From: Polynucleobacter sp.
GTDB lineage: Bacteria; Pseudomonadota; Gammaproteobacteria; Burkholderiales; Burkholderiaceae
Assembly (NCBI GenBank): GCA_024642065.1
Contig: JAHEBW010000028.1
Coordinates: forward strand, 1 to 34,984
Direction: 5' to 3'
Length of the DNA stretch: 34,984 nucleotides
Shown: positions 33,336 to 34,984 of the stretch, piece after piece
How the letters are laid out: each line of letters begins with the position of its first letter
Position numbering within the stretch: the first letter of the stretch is position 1
Notes under the pieces: generated by a model
Seen by the model: only the letters and a program-made list of their open reading frames with translations
The model's database searches: none
What the model was told of the DNA's origin: nothing
Position numbers and translations under genes: made by a program

Positions 33336-34984
33336 TAACAAAAAAAATTCTTATCCTGTTAATTTGCTAGATACCGCATTTCCAATGCGCGGTGATTTAC
33401 CTAAACGCGAACCTGTTTGGGTCAAAGAATGGCAAGAAAAGAAAATTTATCAAAAGATAAGAGCTGCGAAAGCGGGTAAGAAAAAATTTATTTTGCATGA
33501 CGGCCCTCCTTATGCAAACGGCGACATTCACATTGGTCACGCTGTTAACAAGATCTTGAAGGACATGATTGTTAAAGCCAAAGGCTTTTCTGGTCACGAT
33601 GCTTTGTATGTTCCAGGTTGGGACTGTCATGGTATGCCGATTGAAATTCAGATTGAAAAGCAATTCGGCAAACACTTACCAACAGCAGAAGTTCAAGCTA
33701 AGGCCAGAGCCTATGCGCAGGTTCAAGTTGATAAACAGAAAAAAGATTTTGAACGTTTAGGTGTTTTAGGTGATTGGCAAAATCCATACCTCACTATGGA
33801 TTTTAAAAATGAAGCTGATGAAATCCGTGCGCTTGGAAAGATTTTTGAAAAAGGTTACGTTTATCGCGGCCTAAAACCTGTGAACTGGTGTTTTGATTGC
33901 GGATCAGCCTTGGCTGAAGCTGAAGTTGAATACCAAGACAAAGTTGATATTGCAGTAGATGTGGGTTTTGCTTTCCCTGAAGATCAATTAGATTTAATTG
34001 CAAAAGCATTTGGTTTAAAGACGCTTCCGAAAAAAGAAGGTATGGCTGTCATTTGGACAACTACACCATGGACCTTACCTTCAAACCAAGCTCTTAATGC
34101 TCACCCTGAAATTGAATACGCTTTAGTTGATACATCTAGAGGTTTACTCATTCTTGCAAAAGATCGCATTGAAGCTTGTCTTAAAGAATATGCGCTAGAG
34201 GGTCAAACCATTGCAACATGCAAAGGCCAAGCTTTAGCAGGTCTAGAGTTCCATCATCCATTAAGCAAAGCGGATAAGGGCTTTGACAGAAGATCGCCGA
34301 TTTATTTAGCTGAATATGTCACGATTGATAGCGGTACTGGTCTAGTGCACTGCGCTCCGGCTTATGGTGAGGAAGACTTTAAATCTTGCAAATCGAATGG
34401 ATTAAAAGATCAAGATATCTTGAAACCTGTGATGGGTGATGGCGTGTATGCATCTTGGTTACCTCTTTTTGCTGGCTTATCTATTTGGAAAGCTAACCCA
34501 CAAATTGTTGAAACACTTCAGCAAGCTGGTTCATTACTGCACTCAGCAAAACTCAATCACTCATACATGCACTGCTGGAGACATAAAACTCCTGTGGTTT
34601 ATCGTGCCACTGCGCAGTGGTTTGCCAGCATGGATAAAAAACCTCATGAAGGTGCAAGCCTTCGTGAAACAGCACTTGCTGGTATCGAAGCAACTGAGTT
34701 CTTCCCTGCTTGGGGTAAGCAGCGCTTAAACAGCATGATTGCCAATCGCCCAGATTGGACGCTATCAAGACAGCGTCAATGGGGTGTACCAATGGCATTC
34801 TTTGTTCACAAAGAAACAGGTGAACCACATCCTCGTACACCTGAGCTACTAGAACAAATTGCTTCACGAGTTGAAAAAGAAGGTATTGAAGCTTGGCAGG
34901 CTATCGATGCGAAAGATTTGCTCGGTGCCGATGCGGCGATGTACGAAAAGAATAAAGATACTTTGGACGTTTGGTTTGACTCAG
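33328..34984 (+). CDS. ileS: Isoleucyl-tRNA synthetase, 3' end cut off by the window
   Basis: Class I synthetase that charges tRNA-Ile and edits valine. Residues 1-552 are visible. The HIGH signature is at 68-71 ([13 protein letters not shown]), with [14 protein letters not shown] following. The CP1 editing domain shows [15 protein letters not shown] and [28 protein letters not shown] precedes the truncation; the KMSKS loop and the anticodon domain lie beyond base 34984. The family is about 940 aa. The ATG at 33328 lies inside the end of ribF (8-base overlap), consistent with coupled translation. lspA would be expected downstream (inference). Confidence 0.97.
   Translation, partial: MSDNKKNSYPVNLLDTAFPMRGDLPKREPVWVKEWQEKKIYQKIRAAKAGKKKFILHDGPPYANGDIHIGHAVNKILKDMIVKAKGFSGHDALYVPGWDCHGMPIEIQIEKQFGKHLPTAEVQAKARAYAQVQVDKQKKDFERLGVLGDWQNPYLTMDFKNEADEIRALGKIFEKGYVYRGLKPVNWCFDCGSALAEAEVEYQDKVDIAVDVGFAFPEDQLDLIAKAFGLKTLPKKEGMAVIWTTTPWTLPSNQALNAHPEIEYALVDTSRGLLILAKDRIEACLKEYALEGQTIATCKGQALAGLEFHHPLSKADKGFDRRSPIYLAEYVTIDSGTGLVHCAPAYGEEDFKSCKSNGLKDQDILKPVMGDGVYASWLPLFAGLSIWKANPQIVETLQQAGSLLHSAKLNHSYMHCWRHKTPVVYRATAQWFASMDKKPHEGASLRETALAGIEATEFFPAWGKQRLNSMIANRPDWTLSRQRQWGVPMAFFVHKETGEPHPRTPELLEQIASRVEKEGIEAWQAIDAKDLLGADAAMYEKNKDTLDVWFDS

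Noticed and set aside
1..34984. Mobile element, prophage, CRISPR or defence system
   Set aside because: No transposase, integrase, phage protein, repeat-spacer array or defence domain was seen on either strand, and gene style is uniform throughout.

Overview
The window is an ordinary, densely packed stretch of a small betaproteobacterial chromosome. Base composition looks mid-40s % GC by eye. Gene content and order best fit Burkholderiaceae of the Polynucleobacter type: dxs-side ispA-xseB, polA / DUF2782 / thrB, orphan tctBA, radC next to rpmB-rpmG, and ribF-ileS. That taxon is inferred from protein resemblance, not from a marker gene. I see no tRNA, rRNA, CRISPR array, insertion sequence, prophage or defence island. 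No gap between genes exceeds about 150 bases.

Layout. 1-1014 (-): ispA (cut by the window edge) and xseB. 1168-3127 (+): a Rieske oxygenase and a two-domain rhodanese sulfurtransferase. 3143-7672 (-): polA, then a Tat-exported dienelactone hydrolase-like protein overlapping a ZIP metal transporter. 7695-9904 (+): DUF2782 protein, homoserine kinase thrB and a BPSS1780-type membrane protein. 10003-12303 (-): UvrD-type helicase. 12344-16076 (+): valS and galU. 16161-19024 (-): alaS and a TusA-family protein. 19153-22930 (+): tctB, tctA, glnS. 22911-23798 (-): an NAD(P)-dependent epimerase-like protein. 23833-26122 (+): a ferredoxin-reductase-like flavoprotein and a class-III aminotransferase. 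26229-27662 (-): fkpB and ispH. About 27669-28925 (+): radC, rpmB, rpmG. 29004-30203 (-): fatty-acid desaturase. 30353-32357 (-): purN and an RsmB/NOP methyltransferase. 32385-34984 (+): ribF and ileS (cut by the window edge).

Functionally this is housekeeping: four aminoacyl-tRNA synthetases (Val, Ala, Gln, Ile), two ribosomal proteins, DNA replication and repair (polA, uvrD, radC, xseB), isoprenoid synthesis (ispA, ispH), and purine, riboflavin and threonine metabolism. Convergent gene ends are mostly separated by bidirectional hairpin terminators.

The most unusual signals are regulatory. (1) At many first-in-transcript genes (polA, DUF2782, glnS, the epimerase, fkpB, purN, alaS, valS) a -10-like hexamer ends only 6-8 bases before the start codon and no Shine-Dalgarno is present, as expected for leaderless mRNAs. 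Several of these sit in divergent gaps of only 22-40 bases, one with a perfectly palindromic -10. (2) A terminator-like hairpin with a T-run lies inside glnS codons 10-21, just after such a promoter. (3) A perfect 15-bp inverted repeat lies inside the ZIP gene. (4) radC has no ATG, GTG or TTG before its conserved N-terminus.
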